Source: Paenibacillus lignilyticus (lineage in GTDB: Bacteria; Bacillota; Bacilli; Paenibacillales; Paenibacillaceae). From it: a DNA stretch of 64,000 nucleotides. The translations under genes were made by a program, and so were the position numbers. This document shows, piece by piece, positions 55,450-63,526 of the stretch. A model generated the notes under the pieces. It saw only the letters and a list, made by a program, of their open reading frames with translations. It did no database searches and had not been told where the DNA came from. Every line of letters begins with the position of its first letter. Within the stretch, counting starts at the first letter, position 1. The stretch spans positions 148,696 through 212,695 of the forward strand of contig NZ_JAGKSP010000011.1 of NCBI RefSeq assembly GCF_017942085.1. The letters are read 5' to 3'.

Positions 55450-56068
55450 TTGTCCACAGACATATCCACAACACTGGATGAATTGTGCGGCAATTCTGGC
55501 ACTATTAACGACGTAAAACAATAATAAATTTAACGTTTCTTTAACAATTGATCGGATGTGGATACAGTCGGTGGCATTTTACCCACATTATCAACATTAT
55601 CCACAGTTAGGCTGTGAAAAACTTATCCCGATTTTGTTCACATTGTAAATGCCCGATTTATGCGGGTTTCCCATGTTTATACACATTCCTCGCTGTAATT
55701 GTGGGTAACCCTGGGGATAAGTCCTATAGTTACTATACTTAGACACCTTAATATCGATATTTGGAACTGCCAGTCTTGCTATCGGCGGTTGGGAATTGGT
55801 TTTCGACAAGCCCCGTTCTGCGGTTCGTGGTCCGTGTTCCGTGGCCCGCGGTCTTGATTTGTTGCATAACAGGCAACATTTGAGGAGCTGTACGGTTGAA
55901 CAGGTGAAATTGCTGCGATTTGTGCAATATTTTTCCTCAATATAAGCCAAAGGAGCTCATTTTCTACGGAAATGATGGATTTCGGGCAACATTAACAAGG
56001 CTAGAACGATGAAACGTTACAATTCTTGCATTTTGAGCAACATTCGTTAACGTCACCGTTTATCCACA
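55450..56068. promoter_or_regulatory. DnaA-box cluster in a long intergenic spacer
   Basis: Perfect TTATNCACA boxes: 55597-55605, 55677-55685 and 56060-56068. One-mismatch boxes include TTGTCCACA 55450, ATATCCACA 55462, GTATCCACA (minus) 55557, TTACCCACA 55579, TTATCAACA 55588, TTACCCACA (minus) 55700. Three boxes at 55579-55605 are head-to-tail without any gap. No dnaA, dnaN or gyrase gene is near, so this is not obviously oriC. Confidence 0.7.
55866..56047. repeat. Four degenerate direct repeats with GCAACATT core
   Basis: GCAACATT at 55873, GCAATATT at 55924, GCAACATT at 55986 and 56037, each preceded by a related TTGCNNNTTT-like word. Spacing is 51, 62 and 51 bases. Degenerate outside the core. 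Confidence 0.45.
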
Positions 56069-56072
56069 CCGC

Positions 56073-56120
56073 AAAAAGAGGCACCTCAAAAGCTGCACTG
56101 CATACTTTTGAGATTGCCCC
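56073..56120 (-). terminator. Terminator of the methyltransferase gene
   Basis: CTCAAAAG/CTTTTGAG with flanking GGC/GCC pairs and TTTTT on the minus strand. Confidence 0.8.
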
Positions 56121-56153
56121 TTATAAAGCAATACGGTCACAAAAAACTCACGC

Positions 56154-57002
56154 CTATACTCGTCTTCCGATGTAGAGTAAATGCGAGGACATCCCCAGTA
56201 CCGACGATTCCCTCGCCATCCGAATGAGCAGTTGAACGAGCTGCTGATACGTTTCCTCACCTTGCTCCGACCAATAGCGCCAATGCTCCGCTCCGAGAAC
56301 TGCCCCCATGTTCGTGGACCCGATCAACTCCAACGTCTGAAAGCCATGCGCTTCCATGAACGGTCGAATAGCCTCAAGCTCATAAAAGTAAGCTCCCGTG
56401 TAACGCCCTTCATCTGTATGATCGAAAATCCCGTCCGCTGCAAACGCCTCAATGGCATCCAAGCGATGAAGCGGCTTCCAATGCTCCGGATTAAGCAGCG
56501 CATTCATCACTTGGTTGACTCGGCTGCGAAAAGCTACGAAAACGATGCCACCCGGCTTAACAACTCGGTGAAGCTCGCGTATGGCTTTCGCCCGATCCTC
56601 TGCATGCTGCAAATGGTACAGCGGGCCCATTAGAAGCGCGGCATCATAGCTGTTATCGGCCAGCGGAGCAAGCTCGCATGCATCGCGGACATGGAAGCCG
56701 CCGGTGAAACGCTCGGTCAGCTTAAGCTCCTCGGCTTTAGCCTCAGCAAGCTCGACAAGAGCAGGCGTAAGGTCAGTCAGTGTCAGTTCATAGCCCTCAG
56801 CTGCCAGCGCCATCGCATATTTGCCCGGACCGGCTCCGTTATCCAGCACTTTGCCGGCGGACGGCAAATACTGTTTGAGATAATGCATGTTAACCGTGAA
56901 CTCCAGCGGTTCCCGGTCAAGCCGGCTCCACTCTCGCTCGCCGAAGCCGGTATAATACGCCAGCACACGTTCCTTGTTCCCCTGATCTGCCGGTTGCTCC
57001 AT
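56154..57002 (-). CDS. Class I SAM-dependent methyltransferase
   Basis: A 282-residue cytoplasmic methyltransferase. VLDNGAGPGKYAMALA near residue 50 is motif I for AdoMet, LTLTDLTPALVELA motif II, and AALLMGPLYHL the post-II block; the C-terminal part fits the Methyltransf_11-like group. GGAAGGTGG lies before ATG 57002. It follows the HIT gene by 28 bases, so both are probably on one transcript. Substrate unknown. Confidence 0.88.
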   Translation of the reverse strand: MEQPADQGNKERVLAYYTGFGEREWSRLDREPLEFTVNMHYLKQYLPSAGKVLDNGAGPGKYAMALAAEGYELTLTDLTPALVELAEAKAEELKLTERFTGGFHVRDACELAPLADNSYDAALLMGPLYHLQHAEDRAKAIRELHRVVKPGGIVFVAFRSRVNQVMNALLNPEHWKPLHRLDAIEAFAADGIFDHTDEGRYTGAYFYELEAIRPFMEAHGFQTLELIGSTNMGAVLGAEHWRYWSEQGEETYQQLVQLLIRMARESSVLGMSSHLLYIGRRV

Positions 57003-57030
57003 CGCGATTCCACCTTCCCGTGCGAACCCT

Positions 57031-57492
57031 TTAGATTGCTTGCAAATACGCGCGCAGCTTTGAGCAAATTTTCTCCACTTCCGCTTCACCGCCATTTGGA
57101 GCGTCCGGCCAGTTGATGAGGTTCGTTGGATTCCGGTAATGATCCGGCGTACCCGCATACCTCGGGATGAGGTGCATATGGAAATGAGGTACGCCATCCC
57201 CTTGAACGAAGCTGTAAATATGCTCCGCACGCAGCACATCCTTGAGCGCTCGGCTCACCTCGTTCACAATAACCCCCACTGCCGCAGCTTCCTGCACGGA
57301 CAGATCGCCAAGCCCCGGTGTATGGCGTTTTAATTCCACCATGACATAGCCTAAGTACGCGGTTTGCTCTTCACCCCGAAACCCTATATGGCCCACATGG
57401 ACATGCCCATCCTCATAAATGGTGCTCCCTACTGACCGGACGTCACCACGATGCTTGCGGCAAATAAAGCAGTCTTGAACGTACTTAGACAC
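57031..57492 (-). CDS. HIT-family nucleotide hydrolase/transferase
   Basis: A 153-residue protein with N-terminal CxxC (DCFICRKH), possibly a zinc site, and the histidine triad HFHMHLI near residue 107. These proteins hydrolyse or transfer nucleoside phosphates. GTG 57492 is preferred, nine bases after GAGGGGG. It lies 90 bases after leuA and may be read from the leuA transcript. Confidence 0.88.
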   Translation of the reverse strand: MSKYVQDCFICRKHRGDVRSVGSTIYEDGHVHVGHIGFRGEEQTAYLGYVMVELKRHTPGLGDLSVQEAAAVGVIVNEVSRALKDVLRAEHIYSFVQGDGVPHFHMHLIPRYAGTPDHYRNPTNLINWPDAPNGGEAEVEKICSKLRAYLQAI

Positions 57493-57509
57493 CTGTTGTC
57501 GCCCCCTCA

Positions 57510-57572
57510 CGAACGAGCCCGGAACCTTGAAGCTCGGAACTTGGATCTCAAAGCTCGGATCTTAAAGCTTGA
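57510..57572. repeat. Short degenerate tandem repeat between leuA and HIT genes
   Basis: AAGCTCGGAACTTGGATCTC and AAAGCTCGGATCTTAAAGCT are adjacent imperfect copies of about 20 bases. Noncoding. Confidence 0.4.
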
Positions 57573-57583
57573 ATTTCGCTGCA

Positions 57584-59173
57584 TCAGCTGCTCTTCTTCT
57601 GAACGAGTTCTTCCGCTGCATCCTCCTGCGCGCTCATCAGCAGTTGATTGCAAGCACTCACATAAGCCTCAGCCGCCGCCAAAATAATATCGTTATGCAC
57701 AGCCGTCCCCGTATAGCGCCGATTGTTATGCACAATCGCGACGATCGCTTCCCCGCGTGCATCCTCGCCTGTCGATAACGAATGCAGCTCCAGATCCTCG
57801 AACTCCGCCGTTACCGGAATCGCCTGCTGCAGGCAGTGAATGACGGCTTCAAGCGGCCCTTTGCCCGTACCTGTCAGCGTGCGTTCCTCTTGCGAATCAC
57901 GCTCGCGAATGGTTACCGAAGCGATACGGGAACGCTGCGTCCCCGCAAGCACCTGCAAGTCAACCAGCGTGTACGGATCATGCTGCGTGTCCGTCGATTC
58001 GCTTGCCAACCGAACCAGCACATCGTCGGGCACGATTTTCATCTCATCCGCTTTTTCAATGAAACGGTTATACACATCCAGCAATTGCTCCTCGTTCAGT
58101 TCAATGCCGTAACCAGCCAGACGATGCTTGATCGCATGACGGCCGGAATGTTTGCCGAGCACGATCATGCTGCGCGGAATGCCCATCGCTTCCGGATCCA
58201 TAATTTCGTACGTGTTCCGGTTCTTAAGCAGTCCATCCTGGTGGATACCCGACTCGTGCTGAAAAGCGTTCCGCCCCACGATCGGCTTGTTGTACGCGAT
58301 CGGGAAGTTCATCGCCCGGCTCACCATCCGCGACGTTTCGTAAATCTCGCTCATGACGATGCCCGTTTCCGCGCCGATCGCCGATTTGCGTGTCTCGATC
58401 GCCATCACAAGCTCCTCCAGCGAACAGTTTCCGGCACGCTCGCCGATTCCGTTCACCGTCACTTCCACCTGCGTCGCCCCTGCGTTAATCGCCGCTAAGC
58501 TGTTGGCTACCGCAAGACCAAGATCATTATGGCAATGTGCGCTGTACTGTACTTTATCCCCGCCTCGCGCTCCTGCTCTCACGCTGCGGAACAGCTCGCC
58601 GTATTCTTCCGGAAGCGCATAACCGAGCGTATCCGGCAGATTGATGACGGTCGCGCCTTCAGCAATGACCGCTTCGACCATCTCGATTACGAAGTCGCGC
58701 CCCGAACGGCTGGCATCCATCGGGGAGAACTCTATTTCATCGACGAACTGCTTGCCGTAAGCAACCATCTCACGGGCAATGGCCAGCACTTGCTCGCGGG
58801 ATTTTTTCAGCTGGAAATCCAAGTGGATGTCCGAGGACGAGATGAACAGATGCAGACGGCGGCGGGCGGCATCCATCGTGGAGCGGACCGCTGCATCGAT
58901 ATCGCCTTTGATCGCACGCGCAAAACCGACGATTTCAACCCCTTGCAGCTCTCGTGAAATTTGCTGTACCGCCGCAAACTCCCCCGGACTCGAGATCGGA
59001 AAGCCCGGCTCAATGACGTCGATGCCAAGCTTCGCCAGCTGGCGGGCAAGTACGATCTTCTGCTCGGGACGCAGCGTCGCGCCAGGTGATTGCTCACCGT
59101 CACGAAGGGTGGTGTCGAAGATACGGATGATTTTGTTAGCGGATTGGGTTTGTGATGGATGGTTAATGGTCAT
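57584..59173 (-). CDS. leuA: 2-isopropylmalate synthase
   Basis: A 529-residue enzyme joining acetyl-CoA and 2-oxoisovalerate, the first leucine-specific step. The catalytic barrel opens with IRIFDTTLRDGEQSPG, has the metal site HCHNDLG and the NGIGERAGN block; the C-terminal domain (about 395-515) is the LeuA dimer regulatory domain that binds leucine. GGAGGCTAACCC precedes the ATG. It is alone, without leuBCD, behind two leucine T-boxes. Confidence 0.97.
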   Translation of the reverse strand: MTINHPSQTQSANKIIRIFDTTLRDGEQSPGATLRPEQKIVLARQLAKLGIDVIEPGFPISSPGEFAAVQQISRELQGVEIVGFARAIKGDIDAAVRSTMDAARRRLHLFISSSDIHLDFQLKKSREQVLAIAREMVAYGKQFVDEIEFSPMDASRSGRDFVIEMVEAVIAEGATVINLPDTLGYALPEEYGELFRSVRAGARGGDKVQYSAHCHNDLGLAVANSLAAINAGATQVEVTVNGIGERAGNCSLEELVMAIETRKSAIGAETGIVMSEIYETSRMVSRAMNFPIAYNKPIVGRNAFQHESGIHQDGLLKNRNTYEIMDPEAMGIPRSMIVLGKHSGRHAIKHRLAGYGIELNEEQLLDVYNRFIEKADEMKIVPDDVLVRLASESTDTQHDPYTLVDLQVLAGTQRSRIASVTIRERDSQEERTLTGTGKGPLEAVIHCLQQAIPVTAEFEDLELHSLSTGEDARGEAIVAIVHNNRRYTGTAVHNDIILAAAEAYVSACNQLLMSAQEDAAEELVQKKSS

Positions 59174-59214
59174 AAGGGTTAGCCTCCTAAAGGATTGGTT
59201 TTGGGTTGGTGAAA

Positions 59215-59560
59215 ACAGAAAAAGCCCGACGTCTCCTGATGAATCAAGAGACGACAGGCTTCGTGAGCTTGCCGCGGTACCACTCTAGTTGCCCGGCCTT
59301 ATCGAGGCCGGACCCGCTTATGCAGCATTAGCCGCCACCGGCTATGGATGCCGGGCAGCTGCTGCACCTGATGACGGAGGTTAACCGTAACTGAGGTAGG
59401 GTATGCGAAGTCGCAGTTCAAACTTCGTCACATTCCCTCGTTCCGCTCCCAGGCGAGTTTCGGATATCCTTCGGCTGCGTCGCACCACCCCGCAGCTCTC
59501 TGCTTTTCCCGGATTGTTCCTACTGCTCCTGTTCTTCGCGTTTGATCTATTGGTCGTTCA
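59215..59560 (-). ncRNA. T-box leucine riboswitch, downstream copy
   Basis: Read on the minus strand: Stem I with AGAGAGCTG-GGGTGGTG, specifier CTC (59455-59457) within AAACTCGCCTGGGAGC, the T-box AGAGTGGTACCGCG (59273-59286), and a terminator stem (59221-59261) ending in TTTTT. Uncharged leucyl-tRNA would stabilise the antiterminator and allow leuA transcription. Confidence 0.92.
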
Positions 59561-59621
59561 TGTGTGTGTCGATCATCCAGTGACTGTTTCTTCATTTCTC
59601 TTCAAACCGCTATTTCGGAAA

Positions 59622-59975
59622 ACAAAAAAAGCCTGACGTCTCTTGTTCAAGAGACGACAGACTGTTAGGTCCGGCGCGGTACCACCCTTGTTGACGTTCC
59701 TTCCCGTAAGGAAGCAATGAACGTCCGCTTAAGCATGACGACGATTCTAGAAGTCGAAGCCATGCACCCGATCACGGAGGTCAACCGTAAAGACGTACGT
59801 GAGCATTCCGTTAGCCTTGGCCTTCGGCCGACAGCGAAGCTCATTTCCGTAAATCCGCTCCCAGGCGAGTTTTCAAGCGGCCTTCGACTGCGTTGCACCA
59901 ACCCGCAGCTCTCTAATCCCGGCTATACGCTTTACTGCTCCTGTTCGTCGCGTTTGTCAGATGTTTGAAGTGTTG
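59622..59975 (-). ncRNA. T-box leucine riboswitch, upstream copy
   Basis: Minus strand: Stem I with GAGCAGTAAAGCG and AGAGAGCTGCGGGTTGGTG, specifier CTC (59867-59869), T-box AGGGTGGTACCGCG (59675-59688), and terminator stem GACGTCTCTTG/CAAGAGACG (59631-59662) with seven T. Same specifier and terminator layout as the downstream copy. Confidence 0.93.
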
Positions 59976-59981
59976 TTGCCT

Positions 59982-60010
59982 ATTATATGCCTGTCGGAAT
60001 CGTCTGTCAA
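59982..60010 (-). promoter_or_regulatory. Consensus promoter of the T-box/leuA transcript
   Basis: TTGACA (60005-60010) and TATAAT (59982-59987) on the minus strand are 17 bases apart, an exact sigma-A consensus. No second promoter is seen between the two T-boxes. Confidence 0.92.
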
Positions 60011-60146
60011 TTCGATTTGAAAATTTACCGGATGAATATTTGGGGATTCACGGCTGGGGATGCGATTGGATTGAGGGGAGTTTGAGGGCTGGGCGTTCGA
60101 TTTTCGTACTCTATGCTTATGAGAAGTACTAGGTACTTCTCATTAT

Positions 60147-60250
60147 CGGGCAATAGTGGGTTTAGGCGAAAGAGAGGTAATGAGTTCCGCTTACGGTCCG
60201 GCAATAGTGTTTTTTGGCCAAAGTGAGGTAATAGGTGCCGCTTTGGATGC
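60147..60250. repeat. Two 51-base degenerate tandem units
   Basis: CGGGCAATAGTGGGTTTAGG and CCGGCAATAGTGTTTTTTGG begin units 51 bases apart; both continue with GCNAAAGNGAGGTAAT and a CCGCTT. A perfect palindrome GAGAAGTAC-TAG-GTACTTCTC (60121-60141) lies just before. Noncoding. Confidence 0.6.
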
Positions 60251-60309
60251 GGTGAGACAATGCCGAAAATCCCCGATTCGGTGTGGCTGGGGATTCGATG
60301 CCACAATAC

Positions 60310-60357
60310 AAAAAAGCTGCCTAGCAAAACCGTATCATCTACGGTTTTTGAGGCAGC
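60310..60357 (-). terminator. Terminator of the small membrane protein / tsaD unit
   Basis: GCTGCCT/AGGCAGC with inner AAACCGTA/TACGGTTT and TTTTTT on the minus strand. Confidence 0.9.
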
Positions 60358-60366
60358 CTCGTATGA

Positions 60367-60558
60367 TCATTTCTTTTTGTAGATCTTATACAACAGCCAG
60401 AGGATTCCCCACGGTAAGACATACCGGGTCACCCACTCGAAAGCATGGACCAGCCGCTCGCCTCCGAAGAATTCGTCCCCTCCGCCAACCATCGCACAGA
60501 TAAAGATAAAGACAAATAATACGAATATCGTGCCGTAGAAATAAGGCTTCGAATTCAC
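60367..60558 (-). CDS. Small membrane protein (63 residues)
   Basis: Two hydrophobic helices (YFYGTIFVLFVFIFICAMV and YVLPWGILWLLYKIY) joined by a short acidic loop, with a lysine-rich end. GTG 60558 is chosen because GGGGGAG lies nine bases upstream. No family recognised. It follows tsaD by about 80 bases and ends at the operon terminator, so it is probably the last gene of the tsaE-tsaB-rimI-tsaD unit. Confidence 0.7.
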   Translation of the reverse strand: MNSKPYFYGTIFVLFVFIFICAMVGGGDEFFGGERLVHAFEWVTRYVLPWGILWLLYKIYKKK

Positions 60559-60636
60559 GACAACCAGCTCCCCCATACGACTACATACGTGTACGTACTT
60601 GCAGCAACTGCAACAAGGAACAGCGCGGCCGGAGAG

Positions 60637-61668
60637 CTAGCTCCGAACCGACCATTCTTCCAGCGACAAGCCCGGCTCCGCCTTCATGTCGAGCGGCGTA
60701 AACTCGCCGCGCTTCCACTTCAAGTGCGCCGCCGCGCCGATCATCGCCGCATTGTCCGTGCACAGCTTAAGCGGCGGAATGAGCAGCGGGATGCCCGCCT
60801 CTTGGCAACGCGCTGTCAAGGCTGCGCGCAGCCCGCCGTTAGCCGCAACGCCGCCGCAGAGCAGCAGCTGCTTGGCACCGACTTCGCGAACGGCACGCAG
60901 CGACTTTGTCACAAGCACGTCGATGACGGACGCTTGGAATCCGCGGGCAAGCGCAGCCTCGCGCGGCGTTTCGCCTTTCATTTTGGCCGAATTGATGGCC
61001 GCAAGAACGGCAGATTTCAAACCGCTGAAGCTGAAATCGTAGGAGTCCGGCTCCAGCCATGCCCGAGGCAGCTGGAACTCTTCCTCCGACTGTTGCGCCA
61101 GCCTATCGATGTAAGGCCCGCCGGGGTAAGGAAAATTCAGCGTGCGCGCCACTTTGTCGTACGCTTCGCCGACAGCATCATCGCGAGTCCTGCCGATAAT
61201 CCGGAACTTGCCTTCGCTCTCCAGCACGACGAGTTCCGTATGTCCGCCAGACGCTACAAGCGCCAGGCATGGATATTCAATCTCATGCACCAGCTGGTTG
61301 GCATAGATATGCCCGGCTATGTGATGGGTGCCGATCAGCGGGAGGTCAAGCGCCATTGCTAAGCTCTTCGCAGCTACGATGCCAACCAGAAGCGCGCCTA
61401 CAAGTCCCGGCCCTTGCGTAACCGCAATCGCGGACAGGTCGCGGAACCCCGCGCCGGCCTCTCTCATCGCCTGCTCCATAATGAGCGTGATCGATTCCAC
61501 ATGCTTACGTGAGGCAATTTCCGGCACAACGCCGCCGAACCGCTGGTGCGTCTCGATTTGGCTCGAAATAATGCTCGTTACAATCTCTTTGCCGCCGCGA
61601 ATAAGCGCAACCGCTGTTTCGTCACAGCTTGTTTCAACAGCGAGAATAAGTTCATTTGTAGTCGTCAT
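60637..61668 (-). CDS. tsaD: tRNA t6A synthesis protein TsaD (Gcp)
   Basis: A 343-residue ASKHA-fold protein transferring threonylcarbamoyl to A37 of ANN-decoding tRNAs. ILAVETSCDETA, HHIAGHIYAN (metal-site histidines), ASGGHTELV and CGGVAANGGLR are family hallmarks. ATG 61668 follows GGAG by seven bases inside the end of rimI, so the two are coupled. Works with TsaB and TsaE encoded upstream. Confidence 0.98.
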   Translation of the reverse strand: MTTTNELILAVETSCDETAVALIRGGKEIVTSIISSQIETHQRFGGVVPEIASRKHVESITLIMEQAMREAGAGFRDLSAIAVTQGPGLVGALLVGIVAAKSLAMALDLPLIGTHHIAGHIYANQLVHEIEYPCLALVASGGHTELVVLESEGKFRIIGRTRDDAVGEAYDKVARTLNFPYPGGPYIDRLAQQSEEEFQLPRAWLEPDSYDFSFSGLKSAVLAAINSAKMKGETPREAALARGFQASVIDVLVTKSLRAVREVGAKQLLLCGGVAANGGLRAALTARCQEAGIPLLIPPLKLCTDNAAMIGAAAHLKWKRGEFTPLDMKAEPGLSLEEWSVRS

Positions 61669-62155
61669 ACATGTTCTCCACTTCACCTGAGGCATCCAGT
61701 TCAGCCCACATGATGAGCGCATCCTCTTTATTGTCGGAATAATAGCCGGGCCGGACTCCCGACGGTTCAAAGCCAAGTTTTCTATACAACCGCTGCGCCA
61801 CTTCGTTGGATACACGCACTTCAAGCGTCATCCTCTTGGCGCCAAACATGACCGCCGCACGCTGCAGCTCCACCATCAGCATTTCACCAAGTCCACGTCC
61901 GCGATACTGCTCGCGCACGGCCACGTTGGTCACATGAGCCTCATCCATAATGGTCCACATGCCGCCGTAGCCAATGACTTCACCCTCGTAATCCATGACC
62001 ATATAGCGGGCAAAATGATTGTTAGTCAGCTCGTTAACGAACGCTTCCTCTGTCCACGGCGAAGTGAAGCTCTCCTGCTCAATAGCGACGATCGTCTTCA
62101 CGTCGCTCATCGTCATCAGTCGAAAAACAAGTCGGTTCACATCAATGACCGTCAT
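61652..62155 (-). CDS. rimI: Ribosomal-protein-alanine acetyltransferase RimI
   Basis: A 167-residue GNAT enzyme. The AcCoA-binding block VREQYRGRGLGEMLM is at about 83-97, followed by LEVRVSNEVAQRLYRKLGF. GGAGCGGG precedes the ATG, which lies inside the end of tsaB (14-base overlap). Expected to acetylate a protein N-terminus; the true target in firmicutes is less certain. Confidence 0.95.
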   Translation of the reverse strand: MTVIDVNRLVFRLMTMSDVKTIVAIEQESFTSPWTEEAFVNELTNNHFARYMVMDYEGEVIGYGGMWTIMDEAHVTNVAVREQYRGRGLGEMLMVELQRAAVMFGAKRMTLEVRVSNEVAQRLYRKLGFEPSGVRPGYYSDNKEDALIMWAELDASGEVENMYDDYK

Positions 62156-63017
62156 GTTTACCCGCTCCTTCCACCGCGTTTTGCTGCTGCGAAGCCGTCC
62201 GTTCCTGCAACTTTACTTCCGCTTCCGTCAACTGCGTGTAGTTCGGAATGAAAGTATGCACATCATCGGATTCTCCGGCTGCAAGACGCGAGAGTCCCAG
62301 TGCAGCAACGGAGCGGCCTTCTAAAATATAAGGGAATGCCGCGACCTCCACCTCGGGGCATAGATTCCGCAACCGCTCAGCTTCCGCTTCATGGAGCTGT
62401 AATTCCCCGACAATCCAAATCGCGGCAGGTCTTGAAGCGGCGTCCATCTCCTTCACATCTGCGTCGAGTCGGTCTACCCAGTCGTGCATCTGTCGTATGC
62501 CGTCTTTGGCGAGCCGCTTCCAGGCTGCAGGGAAAGAAGATGTCGAAGCGTCCGCAGCTGAAGCCTCGAACGCTCCCGTATATACTTGCCCGCGCCGCGC
62601 ATCCATGATTGGCACGATCCAAACCGGACGATTCGCCGTTACGGATGAGGCGTTGTCTGTTCCCGTTTGCCATGCTCCATATGCGAGGGCTTCCAGGCTG
62701 GACACGCCAACGAGCGGTTTTTGCCAGACCCATGCTAAGGTTTTGCCGACGGATACCGCGATTCTCATCCCTGTGTACGAGCCCGGTCCGCGACCGATTG
62801 CAATGCCTGCTAGCTCCTCCGGCGCAATCCCGCATTCACTTAGCAGTTCCTTGACGACCGACACCGTATGGACGGAATGATTGCGTTCCGCAAGCGACTG
62901 AATGTCGCGCAGCACCTCATCGCCGCGCACGAGTGCGGCGGCAAGCGATGCGGTTGATGTATCCAGCGCAAGCACCAGCTGGCCTTCCCGGCTGCCCGGC
63001 GTAGTAGTTTCACTCAT
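62142..63017 (-). CDS. tsaB: tRNA t6A synthesis protein TsaB
   Basis: A 291-residue partner of TsaD. VLALDTSTASLAAALV and GRGPGSYTGMRIAVSVGKTLAW are conserved; the catalytic residues of TsaD are absent, as expected for the scaffold subunit. It is longer than typical (about 230) because of an Ala/Ser-rich insertion around 140-200. Lies between tsaE and rimI. Confidence 0.95.
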   Translation of the reverse strand: MSETTTPGSREGQLVLALDTSTASLAAALVRGDEVLRDIQSLAERNHSVHTVSVVKELLSECGIAPEELAGIAIGRGPGSYTGMRIAVSVGKTLAWVWQKPLVGVSSLEALAYGAWQTGTDNASSVTANRPVWIVPIMDARRGQVYTGAFEASAADASTSSFPAAWKRLAKDGIRQMHDWVDRLDADVKEMDAASRPAAIWIVGELQLHEAEAERLRNLCPEVEVAAFPYILEGRSVAALGLSRLAAGESDDVHTFIPNYTQLTEAEVKLQERTASQQQNAVEGAGKHDGH

Positions 63018-63030
63018 CTGTTACGTGCTC

Positions 63031-63513
63031 CTATCTATGATCTATTGCCTGTAATTGTTGACACCAAGCCGCATACGGCGCCCCAATGCCAGTAATCGTT
63101 ATCCGGCGCGCTTCTCCGCCCAGATGCGCAATGTACAGCTGAAGTCGATCCGCCGGAAGCAGCGCTTCGATGAGGCTTGCCCACTCGACGATCGTTACGC
63201 CTTCACCGAAGAAATAATCGTCCAATCCAAGCTCGTCCGCTTCCTGCTCGGAGAGCCGGTACACATCCATATGATAAAGCGGCAATTGCGCCCCTTGATA
63301 TTCTTTAATGATGGTAAACGTCGGACTGTTCACAACGCCCGGTACACCGATTCCGGCTGCAAAAGCTTTGGAAAACCGCGTTTTGCCTGCTCCCAGGTCA
63401 CCGTCGAGCGCCAGCACCGTGCCCGGAACCGCCAGCTCTGCAAGCTTCTCCGCCAATCGTACCGTGTCTTCTTCGGTCTCTGCCGTCCATATCATTTCGT
63501 AGCTTTCGTTCAT
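63031..63513 (-). CDS. tsaE: tRNA t6A synthesis ATPase TsaE
   Basis: A 160-residue P-loop ATPase with LDGDLGAGKTRFSKA (Walker A), SPTFTIIKEY and the YHMDVYRL block. It drives the TsaB-TsaD complex. ATG 63513 follows GGAGCGGCC; a longer frame would overlap thiL. Its start lies 14 bases after the thiL stop. Confidence 0.96.
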   Translation of the reverse strand: MNESYEMIWTAETEEDTVRLAEKLAELAVPGTVLALDGDLGAGKTRFSKAFAAGIGVPGVVNSPTFTIIKEYQGAQLPLYHMDVYRLSEQEADELGLDDYFFGEGVTIVEWASLIEALLPADRLQLYIAHLGGEARRITITGIGAPYAAWCQQLQAIDHR

Positions 63514-63526
63514 GCTTCGGCCGCTC

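Noticed and set aside
55597..55950. A 117-codon minus-strand frame in the DnaA-box spacer
   Set aside because: No ribosome site, low-complexity Arg/Pro/Ser composition, and it covers the repeated DnaA boxes.
55450..56068. Chromosomal origin (oriC) considered
   Set aside because: DnaA boxes are present but dnaA, dnaN, gyrB and a clear AT-rich unwinding region are not; a DnaA-titration cluster fits better.
60025..60327. A 100-codon minus-strand frame upstream of the T-boxes
   Set aside because: It is made by the 51-base tandem repeats and crosses the consensus leuA promoter region; no start signal.
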